Of a stretch of DNA of 64,000 nt, positions 41,284 through 51,235 are shown piece after piece. The DNA is from Amycolatopsis japonica. Its GTDB lineage: Bacteria > Actinomycetota > Actinomycetes > Mycobacteriales > Pseudonocardiaceae. The DNA is taken from the NCBI RefSeq assembly GCF_000732925.1, contig NZ_CP008953.1, forward strand, positions 372,001 to 436,000, given 5' to 3'. The notes beneath the pieces were generated by a model. It saw only the letters and a program-made list of their open reading frames with translations, was not told the DNA's origin and ran no database searches. The first letter of the stretch is position 1. Each line of letters opens with the position of its first letter. The translations under genes and the position numbers were made by a program.

Positions 41284-42234
41284 TCACCGATGCGCCGGTC
41301 GCGGCGCCCCTTCCCCATAGGCGTCGACGGCGGCGAGCCACGCGGCCCCGAGGACCCCATCGGTGCTGGTCAGGACTTCGAGGCCGGCGAGTTCGGCGCG
41401 GACCTTCGTCCCGACCGGGCCCTCCGACGACAGCACTCCGCCCACCAGGACGATCGGCGTCCTCTCCCCGGGATCCCGCGCGGTCATGACGTTCGTCACC
41501 AGCAGGGCGGCCGCGCGGGTGGTGATCTCGTCCGCCGCCGGGTCGCCTTCGCGGTAGGCCTCGCTGACGAACGGGGCGAACCTGGCGAGCCGGATCGGCG
41601 CTTCGGCATTGGCGCTCGTGACGAGCGCGCGCCAGAGCGGGGACCGGTCGCTCCCCGCGTCCACTGCGGACGGTCCGAGCGCTTCGGTGAGCACGGCACG
41701 CGCGAGCGGACCGGGTTCGCCGCCGCGGCCGAGAACATCCAAAGTGGAACGAACGGCTTCACGGCCGAGCCAGTACGCCGAACCTTCGTCACCGAGCAAC
41801 CAGCCGTAGCCGCCGACGGTGGAAACCATGCGCCTGCCACGGATCCGGCCGGCGATCGACCCGGTTCCCGCGACGAGAACCGAACCGTCGGGCGAAGAGG
41901 TCGCCGACGCGTAGGCGACCTCCGGGTCGGGAACCGTCCGCACCGGACCGATCCCCGCGTCCTTCCAAGCGGCTTCGAAGATCTCCGCGATCGACGGATC
42001 GCTCAGTTTGCTGACGCCCGCCATGCCGACGACGCACGCCGCCGTCGCGGCCGGGTCGAGCTCGCCCAGCGCGCCGGTGATCGCGCTCGCGATCCGCGAC
42101 GCGGCCGTGTGCGGTGGATGGGAGTTGGGGTTCGCCCCGTCCGCGCGCCCGGTGCCGAGGACGGCGCCGGAGGCGTCGACGGCGATCGCTCGCGTCGACG
42201 TGCCTCCGGCGTCCACACCTACGACGTGACTCAC
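41284..42234 (-). CDS. BadF/BadG-type ATPase, probable N-acetylglucosamine kinase
   Basis: A 316-aa ASKHA-fold kinase. Phosphate 1 motif VVGVDAGGTSTRAIAVD, the VAGTGSIAGR phosphate 2 region and GGYGWLLGDEGSAYWLG are visible, the pattern of eukaryotic-type GlcNAc kinases. Its ATG overlaps the stop of the SIS-isomerase gene (ATGA). With the DasR-type regulator and dre box upstream, a role in amino-sugar uptake metabolism or cell-wall sugar recycling is likely. Confidence 0.8.
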   Translation of the reverse strand: MSHVVGVDAGGTSTRAIAVDASGAVLGTGRADGANPNSHPPHTAASRIASAITGALGELDPAATAACVVGMAGVSKLSDPSIAEIFEAAWKDAGIGPVRTVPDPEVAYASATSSPDGSVLVAGTGSIAGRIRGRRMVSTVGGYGWLLGDEGSAYWLGREAVRSTLDVLGRGGEPGPLARAVLTEALGPSAVDAGSDRSPLWRALVTSANAEAPIRLARFAPFVSEAYREGDPAADEITTRAAALLVTNVMTARDPGERTPIVLVGGVLSSEGPVGTKVRAELAGLEVLTSTDGVLGAAWLAAVDAYGEGAPRPAHR

Positions 42235-43274
42235 CGGGTCTTGGTCACCTTGAGCAGCCCGCGGGGGCTGTCCGGGTCACCGCCGCGCGCCAGCGAGAGG
42301 CCGAGCGCGATCCGCTGGATGGGCAGGATCTCCAGGATCGGGGCGACCTCTTCGGCGGACGGCGCGACGCCGATCCGCAGCGCCGCGGGGACGTCCGCCG
42401 AAGCCGAACCGACCGCGAGCACGTCCGCGCCGCGTTTGCCGACGGCCTCGAGGACCTCCTGCATCGCGCCCACGCCGTGGCCCTGGCTCGTCACGGCCAG
42501 CACGGCGGTCTCACCGTCGACCGCGGCGACCGGACCGTGCAACAGGTCCGCGCCGCTGTACGCGCGGGCGGCGAGGTAGCTGGTTTCCGCCAGCTTCAAG
42601 GAACCTTCCAGCGCCGAGGCGTAGGAGTAGCCGCGACCGGTGGTGAGCACCCGGTCGACGAAGCGGTAGCGGTCCACCGCGCGCTGCACGCCTTCGACGG
42701 AACCGTCGAGGGTCTGCTGTGCGAGCTCGCCCAGCTTCTCCGCGTCCTCGCCCTTGCCGCCGCGGACCGCGTCGATCAGAAGGTAAAGCGACAGCAAGGT
42801 GGCCGAGTACGTCTTGGTGGCGGCCACGGCCTTTTCCAGCCCCGCGCCGATGTCGACGCCGAGTTCGGCGGCGGCGCGCAGCGGCGATTCCGGGGTGTTG
42901 GTGACCGAGACGGTCAGCGCTCCCTGGCGACGCGCGGTTTCGGTGACCTCGATGAGATCCGGAGAACCACCGCTTTGGCTTACTGTGATGAAGAGAACGT
43001 CCCGCAGATCGGGACGGGCGCCGTACAAAGTCGCGGTGGAGGGCGAAACGAGACCGCAGGGGAGACCGAGGAGTACTTCGATCAGGTACTTCGCATACAG
43101 GGCGGCGTGGTCGCTGGAGCCCCGGGCGGCGAGCAGTGCGAACCTGGGCGGGCGCTTGGAGATGGCTTCGGCCACCTCGGCGATTTCGGCCTGTCGCTCC
43201 ACGATTCCTGCCAGAATGGCGGGTTGCTGGGAGATCTCCGCGGCCATGTGCTCGCCGGGGCGCTGTTCGGTCAT
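42231..43274 (-). CDS. SIS-domain sugar isomerase/deaminase (AgaS/GlmS-C type)
   Basis: A 347-aa protein with two SIS domains like the C-terminal half of GlmS. The first holds LLAARGSSDHAALYAKYLIE and VLFITVSQSGGSPDLIEVTETAR; the second starts around LTTGRGYSYASALEGSLKLAETSYLAARAYSGADLLHGP. It lacks the glutaminase domain, so it is a deaminase- or isomerase-type enzyme acting on an amino-sugar phosphate. ATG 43274 has GGAAGGGA upstream. First gene of a two-gene operon driven across the dre box. Confidence 0.82.
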   Translation of the reverse strand: MTEQRPGEHMAAEISQQPAILAGIVERQAEIAEVAEAISKRPPRFALLAARGSSDHAALYAKYLIEVLLGLPCGLVSPSTATLYGARPDLRDVLFITVSQSGGSPDLIEVTETARRQGALTVSVTNTPESPLRAAAELGVDIGAGLEKAVAATKTYSATLLSLYLLIDAVRGGKGEDAEKLGELAQQTLDGSVEGVQRAVDRYRFVDRVLTTGRGYSYASALEGSLKLAETSYLAARAYSGADLLHGPVAAVDGETAVLAVTSQGHGVGAMQEVLEAVGKRGADVLAVGSASADVPAALRIGVAPSAEEVAPILEILPIQRIALGLSLARGGDPDSPRGLLKVTKTR

Positions 43275-43310
43275 CTCGTTCCCTTCCACCGGGACGTACT
43301 TCGTCCCCCG

Positions 43311-43328
43311 AGTAGGTCTAGACCAATG
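43311..43328. promoter_or_regulatory. dre site (DasR-responsive element)
   Basis: The core GGTCTAGACC (43315-43324) inside AGTAGGTCTAGACCAATG matches the streptomycete DasR box closely. It sits between the divergent SIS-isomerase and GntR genes, 37 bases upstream of the isomerase ATG, so it probably controls both directions in response to GlcN-6-P/GlcNAc-6-P. Confidence 0.85.
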
Positions 43329-43414
43329 CTAGCCCGAATGGACGTTTGTGGAGAAGGGTACGTTTCCTAGCGGGGACGGTGCGCGTTCGAGTGGGAAGGC
43401 TTAGGGAGTCGGTC

Positions 43415-44170
43415 ATGTTGGAGACAACCACCGCGAGTGAGGCGGGCGCTACGGCAGGGATGCGCGGACAGCGCGAACCCAAGTACTGGGCGCTGAAACA
43501 GCATCTGCTCGATCTGCTCGACGCGTTGCCCCCGGGCTCGCCGATTCCGACGGAACGGGCACTGGCGGGGGAATTCACCGTTTCGCGCACCACGGTCCGG
43601 CAGGCGCTCGCCGACCTCACCGCCGAGGGCAGGCTCCACCGCGTGCAGGGCAAGGGCACCTTCGCCGCCGAACCGAAACTCGCGCAGCGCCTGCAGTTGT
43701 CGTCCTACACCGAGGACATGCGCAAGCAGGGCCTCAAGCCTTCCTCCAAGCTCCTGGAGATCGACGAACTGCCCGTCGAAGCCGATCTGGCGAAACTGCT
43801 CGGAATCCGGGTGGGCGCGAAGATTCTTCGCCTTCGCCGTCTCCGGCTCGCCGATTCGCAGCCGATGGCGCTCGAGACCACGCATCTCCCGCTCGGCCGG
43901 TTCCGCGGTTTGCGCAAACACGTTTCCGCAGGTGGCTCCCTGTACGCCGTGTTGAGGGAGCACTACGGCGTCGAGCTCGAAAGGGCCGAGGAAACGATCG
44001 AGACCGCTCTCGCCGGACCGCACGAGGCGGAGATGCTCGGCGCCGACGTCGGAATGCCGATGTTGCTCCTTTCGAGGCATTCCTTCGCCACCGACGGAAA
44101 ACCGGTCGAGTTCGCCAGGGCGATCTACCGGGGTGACCGTTACAAATTCGTCACCACGCTGCTTCCTTGA
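43415..44170 (+). CDS. GntR/HutC-family regulator, DasR-like
   Basis: A 251-aa regulator with an N-terminal GntR winged helix (GSPIPTERALAGEFTVSRTTVRQALADLTAEGRLHRVQGKGTFAA) and a C-terminal UTRA sensor (LRKHVSAGGSLYAVLREHYGVELERAEETIETALA). Size and motifs match DasR, the GlcNAc-responsive repressor, and the adjoining dre site supports that. ATG 43415 has TTAGGGAG upstream. It may be the genome's DasR or a paralogue. Confidence 0.85.
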   Translation: MLETTTASEAGATAGMRGQREPKYWALKQHLLDLLDALPPGSPIPTERALAGEFTVSRTTVRQALADLTAEGRLHRVQGKGTFAAEPKLAQRLQLSSYTEDMRKQGLKPSSKLLEIDELPVEADLAKLLGIRVGAKILRLRRLRLADSQPMALETTHLPLGRFRGLRKHVSAGGSLYAVLREHYGVELERAEETIETALAGPHEAEMLGADVGMPMLLLSRHSFATDGKPVEFARAIYRGDRYKFVTTLLP

Positions 44171-44180
44171 GCGCGCGCTG

Positions 44181-44226
44181 ACGGAAACGTTTCGCAGGGC
44201 GCGGGCGCCCTACAAAACGTTTCCGT
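44181..44226. terminator. Long hairpin after the GntR gene
   Basis: ACGGAAACGTTT...AGGGCGC pairs with GCGCCCT...AAACGTTTCCGT, a 22-bp stem with two mismatches and a tiny loop, 10 bases after the stop codon. Probable terminator. Confidence 0.65.
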
Positions 44227-44384
44227 GGCCTTCGGCCGAAAGAGGGCGCGCGCTGTGCGGACTCCTCGTCGCGCTGGCGCGCTTCGAGGAGTCGATCTCC
44301 CGGTTCCGTTGTTTGGTTCTTATTTGCCTGACGTGTCAGGCGATTTGGGTAGCCCGGTGGCGGGTTGCGTGATTCAGTCATCCC

Positions 44385-45890
44385 ATGACTGACACGGCGG
44401 CGGGAATCCGATGGGGGACGCCGGTGGCGCGCGGCGTACTCGCCACGACCATCGTCGGCTCGGGCATGGCGATGCTCGACGGGACGATCATCAACGTCGC
44501 GCTCCCGAGGATCGGCGAAGAACTCGAAGCGTCCGTCGCGGGCCTTCAATGGATCCTCGACGGCTATCTGCTCGCGCTCGCCGCGCTGATCCTCGTCGCC
44601 GGATCACTCGGGGACCGCTACGGCCGCCGTCGCATGTTCCTCGTCGGCGTCGTCTGGTTCGGCGTCGCCTCCGGGCTGTGCGCCGCCGCGACGACCACCG
44701 AGATGCTCGTCGCGACCCGGATCCTCCAAGGGATCGGGGGAGCTTTGCTCACGCCCGGCTCCCTCGCGATCCTCCAAGCGTCCTTCGCCCACGACGACCG
44801 GGCCCGCGCGATCGGCGCCTGGTCCGGGCTCGGCGGGATCGCGGCGGCGATCGGCCCGCTGCTCGGCGGCGTCCTCGTGCAGGTGTGGTCGTGGCGGCTG
44901 GCGTTCCTGATCAACCTGCCGCTGGCCGCCGTCTGCGTCCTGCTCGCCCGGCGCTACGTGCCGGAGTCCCGCGACGAGGAGGCGACCGGGCATCCCGACT
45001 TCCTCGCCGCCGCCGTCGGCGCGATCGGTCTCGCCGGTCTCACCGGCGCGCTCGTGGAGACGCCCGGACGCGGTATCGGTGACGTCGTCGTCCTGGTGGC
45101 GATCGTGCTCGGCGTCGTCGGTCTGGTGGCGTTCCTGGTGATCCAGCATCGCTCCGCGGATCCGCTGGTGCCGCCGAAACTGTTCCGCGACCGGACGTTC
45201 AGTCTCGCCAACGCGCTGACCTTCGTCGTCTACGCGGCGCTCGGCGGCGTGATGATGCTGATGGTCATGCAGCTTCAGGTGTCGCTGGGCTATTCGCCGA
45301 CCGCGGCCGGGCTCGCCGGGCTGCCGATCACCGTCATCATGCTGCTGTTCTCCGGCCGGTCGGGCGCGCTCGCGCAGAAGATCGGGCCGCGTACGCAACT
45401 GGTCGTCGGCCCGATCCTGGTCGGCGTGGGCATGCTCCTGCTGATGCGTGTCGGGCCGGGATCTTCGTACCTGGGGTCGGTGCTGCCCGCCGTCGTCGTG
45501 TTCGGCGCCGGGCTGGCGACGGTCGTCGCGCCGGTGACCGCGACGGTGCTGGCCGCCGCGCCGGACCGGTACGCCGGCGTCGCCTCCGGGGTCAACAACG
45601 CCATCGCCCGGTCCGGCGGCCTGCTCGCGATCGCCGTCCTGCCCGCCGTCGCCGGACTTTCCGGCGCCGCGTACACCGATCCGGTCGCGCTGACCGCGGG
45701 CTGGCGGACGGCGTTGCTGGTGTGCGCGGCGCTGGCGATCGGCGGCGGCCTGATCGCCCTCGGCATCCACAACGGTGTCCTCGACACCCCTTCGGCCGAG
45801 GACACCGACGAGTCACCGCATCCGGGCGAATGTCTCCATTGCGGGGTCGACTCGCCCCCGACACACGTCCGCCCCGGCGGTCACGCGTGA
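44385..45890 (+). CDS. MFS transporter, DHA2 (EmrB/QacA) drug exporter family
   Basis: A 501-aa protein with about 14 membrane helices. Motif MAMLDGTIINVALPRIGEEL at the start, SLGDRYGRRRMFLVG (motif A) in the first loop and ARILQGIGGALLTPGSLAIL-type sequence in helix 4 to 5 are typical of proton-driven multidrug exporters. A short polar tail with two cysteines and two histidines (ECLHCG) ends the protein. Substrate unknown. Confidence 0.88.
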   Translation: MTDTAAGIRWGTPVARGVLATTIVGSGMAMLDGTIINVALPRIGEELEASVAGLQWILDGYLLALAALILVAGSLGDRYGRRRMFLVGVVWFGVASGLCAAATTTEMLVATRILQGIGGALLTPGSLAILQASFAHDDRARAIGAWSGLGGIAAAIGPLLGGVLVQVWSWRLAFLINLPLAAVCVLLARRYVPESRDEEATGHPDFLAAAVGAIGLAGLTGALVETPGRGIGDVVVLVAIVLGVVGLVAFLVIQHRSADPLVPPKLFRDRTFSLANALTFVVYAALGGVMMLMVMQLQVSLGYSPTAAGLAGLPITVIMLLFSGRSGALAQKIGPRTQLVVGPILVGVGMLLLMRVGPGSSYLGSVLPAVVVFGAGLATVVAPVTATVLAAAPDRYAGVASGVNNAIARSGGLLAIAVLPAVAGLSGAAYTDPVALTAGWRTALLVCAALAIGGGLIALGIHNGVLDTPSAEDTDESPHPGECLHCGVDSPPTHVRPGGHA

Positions 45891-45979
45891 TCAGACACGG
45901 AACTCGCGTGATTGGGGCCGGAACTCGCGAGTTCCGCCTCCAATCACGCGAAATCCGGCTTCAATCACGCGAGTTCCGG
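45889..45979. repeat. Family C array
   Basis: Between convergent genes. It holds TCACGCGTGATC, then AACTCGCGTGATTG and GAACTCGCGAGTTC, then two units in the opposite sense (CAATCACGCGA, twice). Arms pair as one large palindrome. Same units as at 17488-17690; again the array fills the gap between two convergent genes. Confidence 0.75.
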
Positions 45980-46918
45980 CTAAGCCAGTAGTTCGGCGAG
46001 GGTCGCGGGGTCCAGGTTGCCGCCCGAAACGACCGAAACGACCTTGCCCGGCGGCAGCGCTTCGCGGTGGGAGAGGAACGCGGCGGTCGCGGTGGCGCCG
46101 CTCGGCTCGGCGACCAGCCGCGCGCGGTGCGCCAGCGTCCGGACGGCGTCCCGGATCTCCTCCTCCGAAACGGTGATGACGTCGTCGAGCACCGACTGGA
46201 GGTGCGCGAAGGTCAGATCCGACGGCTGGGCGCGCAGACCGTCGGCGCTGGTCCGCGCCCGCAGGTCCATCGGCCACTCGATACGCCTGCCCGCGCGCAG
46301 GCCCTCGGCGGTGTCGGCCGCCAGCTCCGGCTCGACGCCGATGACCTTCGCCTCCGGCAGCAGCGCCTTGATCGCCGTGCCGACGCCCGAGGCCAGCCCG
46401 CCGCCGCTGAGCGGGACGAGGACGACGCCTGCGTCCGGCAGGTCTTCGGCGATCTCCAGGCCGACGGTGCCCTGTCCGGCGATGACGTCACGGTGGTCGA
46501 ACGGCGGGATCATGGTGAGTCCCCGTTCCTCGGCGACGGCGAGCGCGGAGGACTCCTGCGCGTCGATCGGGACCTCGATGACTTCGGCGCCGAGCGCCTT
46601 GGTGGCTTCGACCTTGGCGCGCGGGGCGACGTCCGGAATGAGGATCACCGCGGGGATCCCGAATCGCTTCGCCGAGTACGCGACCGCTTGCGCGTGGTTG
46701 CCACTGGAAAACGCGACGACGCCGCGAGCGCGCTGATCTTCGGTCAACGCGGCGATCGCATTGTACGCGCCGCGCACCTTGAAAGCGCCGATCGGCTGAA
46801 GGCTTTCCGGTTTGAGCCACAACGGCGCCCACCCTTGTGCCAGCAGCGGTGTGCGCACCGCGACGCCTTTGACACGGCTCGCCGCGTCGCGGATTTCCTC
46901 GATCGATATCAGATCCAT
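45980..46918 (-). CDS. Threonine/serine dehydratase
   Basis: A 312-aa fold-type II PLP enzyme that deaminates threonine or serine. The PLP lysine lies in IGAFKVRGAYNAI, the carboxylate loop in SSGNHAQAVA and the phosphate-binding loop in LSGGGLASGVG. There is no C-terminal ACT-like domain, so it is of the catabolic or single-domain type. ATG 46918 is preceded by CATAAT at about 10 bases, which fits a leaderless transcript. A serine racemase-like activity is possible. Confidence 0.82.
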   Translation of the reverse strand: MDLISIEEIRDAASRVKGVAVRTPLLAQGWAPLWLKPESLQPIGAFKVRGAYNAIAALTEDQRARGVVAFSSGNHAQAVAYSAKRFGIPAVILIPDVAPRAKVEATKALGAEVIEVPIDAQESSALAVAEERGLTMIPPFDHRDVIAGQGTVGLEIAEDLPDAGVVLVPLSGGGLASGVGTAIKALLPEAKVIGVEPELAADTAEGLRAGRRIEWPMDLRARTSADGLRAQPSDLTFAHLQSVLDDVITVSEEEIRDAVRTLAHRARLVAEPSGATATAAFLSHREALPPGKVVSVVSGGNLDPATLAELLA

Positions 46919-47067
46919 ACGCCCGATTATGTCAAGGAGTTGTGAACCGTGGACAGTCCTTTTTGGACAGATGGCGTGGCGCTCCTCACGTGCGGACAAC
47001 GAAGGGAGCATCCCGTGCGCCTTATTCGTTAGGACGGGTGAGGACCGACTAGCAGCAGAACGGGATC

Positions 47068-47781
47068 ATGACCAAGGAGACCTCGGAGAAGACCGAAAAG
47101 ACGGAAAAGCAGGGCCGGATCATCCAGGTGACGGCGGCGGCGATGGCCGCGATCACCGCGGCACTGCTGGGTTCCACGCTCGGTGTGGCCGGAACGGTCG
47201 CGGGCGCCGGGCTGGCGAGTGTGATCACGACACTCGGCGGCGAGCTGTACCTGCGTTCGCTTCAGCGGACGAAGGACGCGGCGTTGAAGGCGCGAGTGGT
47301 GCTGACCGTGCCGGGGCGGCGCCGGGTGCTCGACCCGGGCGAAGAAGAGACCGTCCGGTTGAAACCGTCCGAGGCCGAAGAGGAACCCGCGGGCCGGAAG
47401 TTCAAACCACGCTGGGCGGTGATCGCCGGGGTCAGCGTGGTGGCGTTCGCGGTGGCGCTCGTCGCGATCACCGGCTTCGAGGGCGCGACCGGGAAGACCT
47501 TCGGCGGCGGGACCGGGACGACCATAGGGAAGATCATCGGCGGCGGACAGGCGCAGGAGCCGCAGGACAAGCACGACAGCCCGCCGGCGACGTCCCCTTC
47601 GGAGACGAAGGACGACCAGCCCGAGACGACGCCGACGAACACTCCGCCCCCTTCGACCACGCCCACCACTACGCAGGCGCCCCCGACGACGCCGACAGCG
47701 CCGTCCACCACGCCTTCGACCTCCCAGGCGCCGCCGACGACGCCCTCGGCCCCTCCCGCCTCGAACACCCCCGTGCCCTGA
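47068..47781 (+). CDS. Membrane protein with Pro/Thr/Ser-rich tail
   Basis: A 237-aa protein with a charged N terminus (KETSEKTEKTEKQ), membrane segments at VTAAAMAAITAALLGSTLGVAG and WAVIAGVSVVAFAVALVAI, and about 80 low-complexity residues (PPTTPTAPSTTPSTSQ) likely to be outside the cell and to span the wall. No recognised domain. An actinobacterial surface protein of unknown role. Confidence 0.7.
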   Translation: MTKETSEKTEKTEKQGRIIQVTAAAMAAITAALLGSTLGVAGTVAGAGLASVITTLGGELYLRSLQRTKDAALKARVVLTVPGRRRVLDPGEEETVRLKPSEAEEEPAGRKFKPRWAVIAGVSVVAFAVALVAITGFEGATGKTFGGGTGTTIGKIIGGGQAQEPQDKHDSPPATSPSETKDDQPETTPTNTPPPSTTPTTTQAPPTTPTAPSTTPSTSQAPPTTPSAPPASNTPVP

Positions 47782-47790
47782 CCCTCTCCC

Positions 47791-47853
47791 GCATTTCGTC
47801 CTCTGAATGCGGTAGTTCGTATCGCCGACTACCGCATCCAGAGGACGAAATGC
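47791..47853. repeat. Family B palindrome
   Basis: 26-bp arms with one mismatch (47791-47816 and 47828-47853) containing TTTCGTCCTCTGAATGCGGT, between two convergent genes. Same element as at 35745. Confidence 0.85.
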
Positions 47854-47858
47854 ATAGG

Positions 47859-48524
47859 TCAGGGGAGGGCGGAGCGAAGCGTGCGAGCGGCCGCTTCGGG
47901 GTCTTCGGCCTCGGTGATCGCCCGGACGACGACGATCCGCGAGGCCCCCGCGGCCAGCACCTCGGGCAGCCGCTCGGTATCGATCCCGCCGATCGCGAAC
48001 CACGGCCGCGTCGTCCCGGACGCGGCCGTCGAGCGCACCAGGTCGAGTCCCGGCGCGGACCGGCCCGGTTTCGTCGGGGTCGGCCAGCACGGGCCGGTGC
48101 AGAAGTAGTCGACGCCGGGCTCCCCGGCGGCGGCCGCGGCCTGTTCGGCCGAATGGGTGGACCGGCCGATCACCACGTCGTCCCCCAGCACGCGGCGCGC
48201 CAGCGACACCGGGATGTCGTCCTGACCCAGGTGCAGCACGTGCGCGCCGACGGCGAGCGCGACGTCCGCCCGGTCGTTCACCGCGAGCAGCTTGTCGTGC
48301 TTCTCGCACGCCTCGGCCAGCACTTCGAGGGCGGCGATCTCGTGTTTCGCCTCGATCGGGGCACCGCCGGTCTTGTCCCGCAGCTGGATGATGTCGACCC
48401 CGCCGGCCAGCGCCGCGTCGGCGAATTCGGCGAGATCGCCGCGGCCGCGGCGGGCGTCGGTGCAGAGGTACAGGCGGGCGTCCGCGAGCCGGGCGCGGAT
48501 CGGCGAACCAGACAGGGTGGGCAT
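47859..48524 (-). CDS. thiE: Thiamine-phosphate synthase
   Basis: A 221-aa TIM-barrel enzyme that joins HMP-PP and the thiazole phosphate. IIQLRDK (pyrophosphate/Mg site), [38 protein letters not shown] and WFAIGGI are the family blocks. It is divergent from thiOSG, with the riboswitch reading the other way. Confidence 0.92.
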   Translation of the reverse strand: MPTLSGSPIRARLADARLYLCTDARRGRGDLAEFADAALAGGVDIIQLRDKTGGAPIEAKHEIAALEVLAEACEKHDKLLAVNDRADVALAVGAHVLHLGQDDIPVSLARRVLGDDVVIGRSTHSAEQAAAAAGEPGVDYFCTGPCWPTPTKPGRSAPGLDLVRSTAASGTTRPWFAIGGIDTERLPEVLAAGASRIVVVRAITEAEDPEAAARTLRSALP

Positions 48525-48561
48525 GGCGGCGACGGTACTCGCGCGCTACGGTGTGGTGGTC

Positions 48562-48648
48562 CGCACGGGAGCCCGAGGACGGGCTGAGAGGGAGCCGAGA
48601 CCGCTCCGACCGTGGAACCTGATCCGGGTCATGCCGGCGCAGGGAGCG
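48562..48648 (+). promoter_or_regulatory. TPP riboswitch upstream of thiOSG
   Basis: The THI-box hallmarks are present: CACGGGAGCCC at the 5' side, GGGCTGAGAGGGAGC in the pyrimidine-sensing arm, ACCTGATCCGGGTCATGCCGGC in the pyrophosphate arm, and CGCAGGGAGCGTG closing P1. The GGGAG overlaps the likely ribosome binding site of thiO, so TPP binding should block translation. Confidence 0.95.
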
Positions 48649-48657
48649 TGATCGCAG

Positions 48658-49730
48658 ATGAAGGAACTTTCGGTTGTCGGCGGCGGGGTCATCGGCCTCT
48701 CGGTCGCTTGGCGTGCGTCCGCGCGCGGTCGTCGCGTCACCGTGTACGACCCGGATCCGGGGCGAGGCGCGTCGTGGCTCGCGGGCGGAATGCTCGCGCC
48801 GGTCACCGAGGCCTGGCCCGGCGAGGAGGACGTGCTCACCCTCGGTGAGGCGTCGCTGCGCCGCTGGCCGGATTTCGCCCGTGACCTGGCCGAAGAGGGT
48901 GTCGATCCGGGCCTTTCCCCGCACGGCACACTCGTCGTCGCGCTGGACAGCGCCGACGCGGGCAACCTCGAAATGCTCGCCGCGTACCTCACCGAACTCG
49001 GCCGCGAGGTGGAGCAGCTGACCGGGCGCGAAGCCCGCCGCGCCGAGCCCGGTCTCGCCGGAACAGTCCGAAGTGGACTCCTGGTACCCGGGGACCTGGC
49101 CGTGGACAACAGAAAGCTGCTGCACGCGCTCAAACACGCGTGCGATGTGCACGGCGTCGAGTTCCGCCACGAGACGGTCACCGAGCTCGAAGACCTCGAC
49201 GGCGACGTCGTCCTCGCCGCTGGTGCCTGGACCGGACGCCTCCACCCCGCGCTCGACGGCGCGGTCCGCCCGCTGAAGGGGGAGATCCTGCGCCTGCGGC
49301 CGCGACGGGGCTGCCTGCCGCCGCCGAAGAGGACCGTCCGCGCGATGGTCGAGGGCCGCCCGATCTATCTCGTCCCGCGCGACGACGGGCAGCTCGTACT
49401 CGGCGCGACCCAGTACGAGGCCGGTTTCGACGAGACCGTCACCGTCCGAGGCGTCCGTGAGCTGCTCGAAGGCGCGGAGCGCGTCTTCCCGGGCCTGACC
49501 GAATACGAACTCGTGGAGACGGCTGCCGGGCTTCGCGCGGCGAGCATCGACACGATGCCTTTCATCGGTGAGCTGGGCGAAGGCGTCTTCGCCGCGACAG
49601 GTCACCATCGCAACGGTCTCCTGATGGCCCCGGTCACCGCGGACGCCGCGGTCGCCTGGCTGGAGGGACGGCCGTTGCCGGACGAGGTCGCGGCGGCCAC
49701 GCCGTCGCGGCGAAGCGAGGAGCGGGTGTG

Positions 49731-49731
<1 letters not shown>
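48658..49731 (+). CDS. thiO: Glycine oxidase
   Basis: A 357-aa FAD-dependent oxidase that makes dehydroglycine for the thiazole moiety. FAD motif VVGGGVIGLSVAW at the N terminus; GASWLAGGMLAPVTEAWPGE and the C-terminal TGHHRNGLLMAPVTA are characteristic. Directly downstream of the TPP riboswitch; its last base overlaps the thiS start. Confidence 0.92.
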
Positions 49732-50691
<960 letters not shown>

Positions 50692-50800
50692 CCCTTTTGT
50701 ACGGTTCACGGCCTTCACGGCGAGTACGCCCCCGGAGCCCGTATGGTTGACGGCACTTTCCGGAGGCATACCCGCCGCCGTGTACCCAGAGGAGCCAGTG

Positions 50801-51235
50801 GTGACCACGTCAACGGTCCAGGACGTTTCGGGCAGGTTGTTCCTGGCCGTGGGCAGGCTGTCCCGGTCACTGCGGCAGGCGGGCGTGCCCGGACCAGGCC
50901 ACGGTGCGATCTCCGCGCTCGCGACGCTCGTGCATCACGGACAGCTCCGTCTGGGGGATCTCGCGGCGAAGGAAGGCGTCGCCGCGGCCACCATGTCGAG
51001 GATCGTCGCTTCGCTGGTCGAAGCGGGCTACGTCAGCCGTGAATCGGACCCGATCGACAGGCGCGCCTGGCTCGCGGAGGCCACCGAAGAGGGCGAGAGG
51101 CTGGTTTCCGGCGTCCGGTCGACGCGGGTGAACGAACTCGGCAAACGCCTCGAACGGCTGACTCCGGAGCACCAGGCGGCGCTCGCGGCGGCTCTCCCGG
51201 CGCTCGAAGCGCTTATTGCCGACGAAGAGCGCTGA
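50801..51235 (+). CDS. MarR-family regulator
   Basis: A 144-aa winged-helix protein with the MarR core LRLGDLAAKEGVAAATMSRIVASLVEAGYVSRESDPIDRRAWLAEATEEG. The GTG at 50801 has AGAGGAG six bases upstream. Its end overlaps the convergent channel gene by 23 bases. Target genes unknown. Confidence 0.85.
   Translation: MTTSTVQDVSGRLFLAVGRLSRSLRQAGVPGPGHGAISALATLVHHGQLRLGDLAAKEGVAAATMSRIVASLVEAGYVSRESDPIDRRAWLAEATEEGERLVSGVRSTRVNELGKRLERLTPEHQAALAAALPALEALIADEER

Noticed and set aside
47029..49608. Very long open frame on the minus strand through thiE, the riboswitch and thiO
   Set aside because: It crosses the TPP riboswitch and several well-identified genes in other frames, and its translation is Arg/Gly-rich low-complexity sequence. 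A GC-rich shadow.
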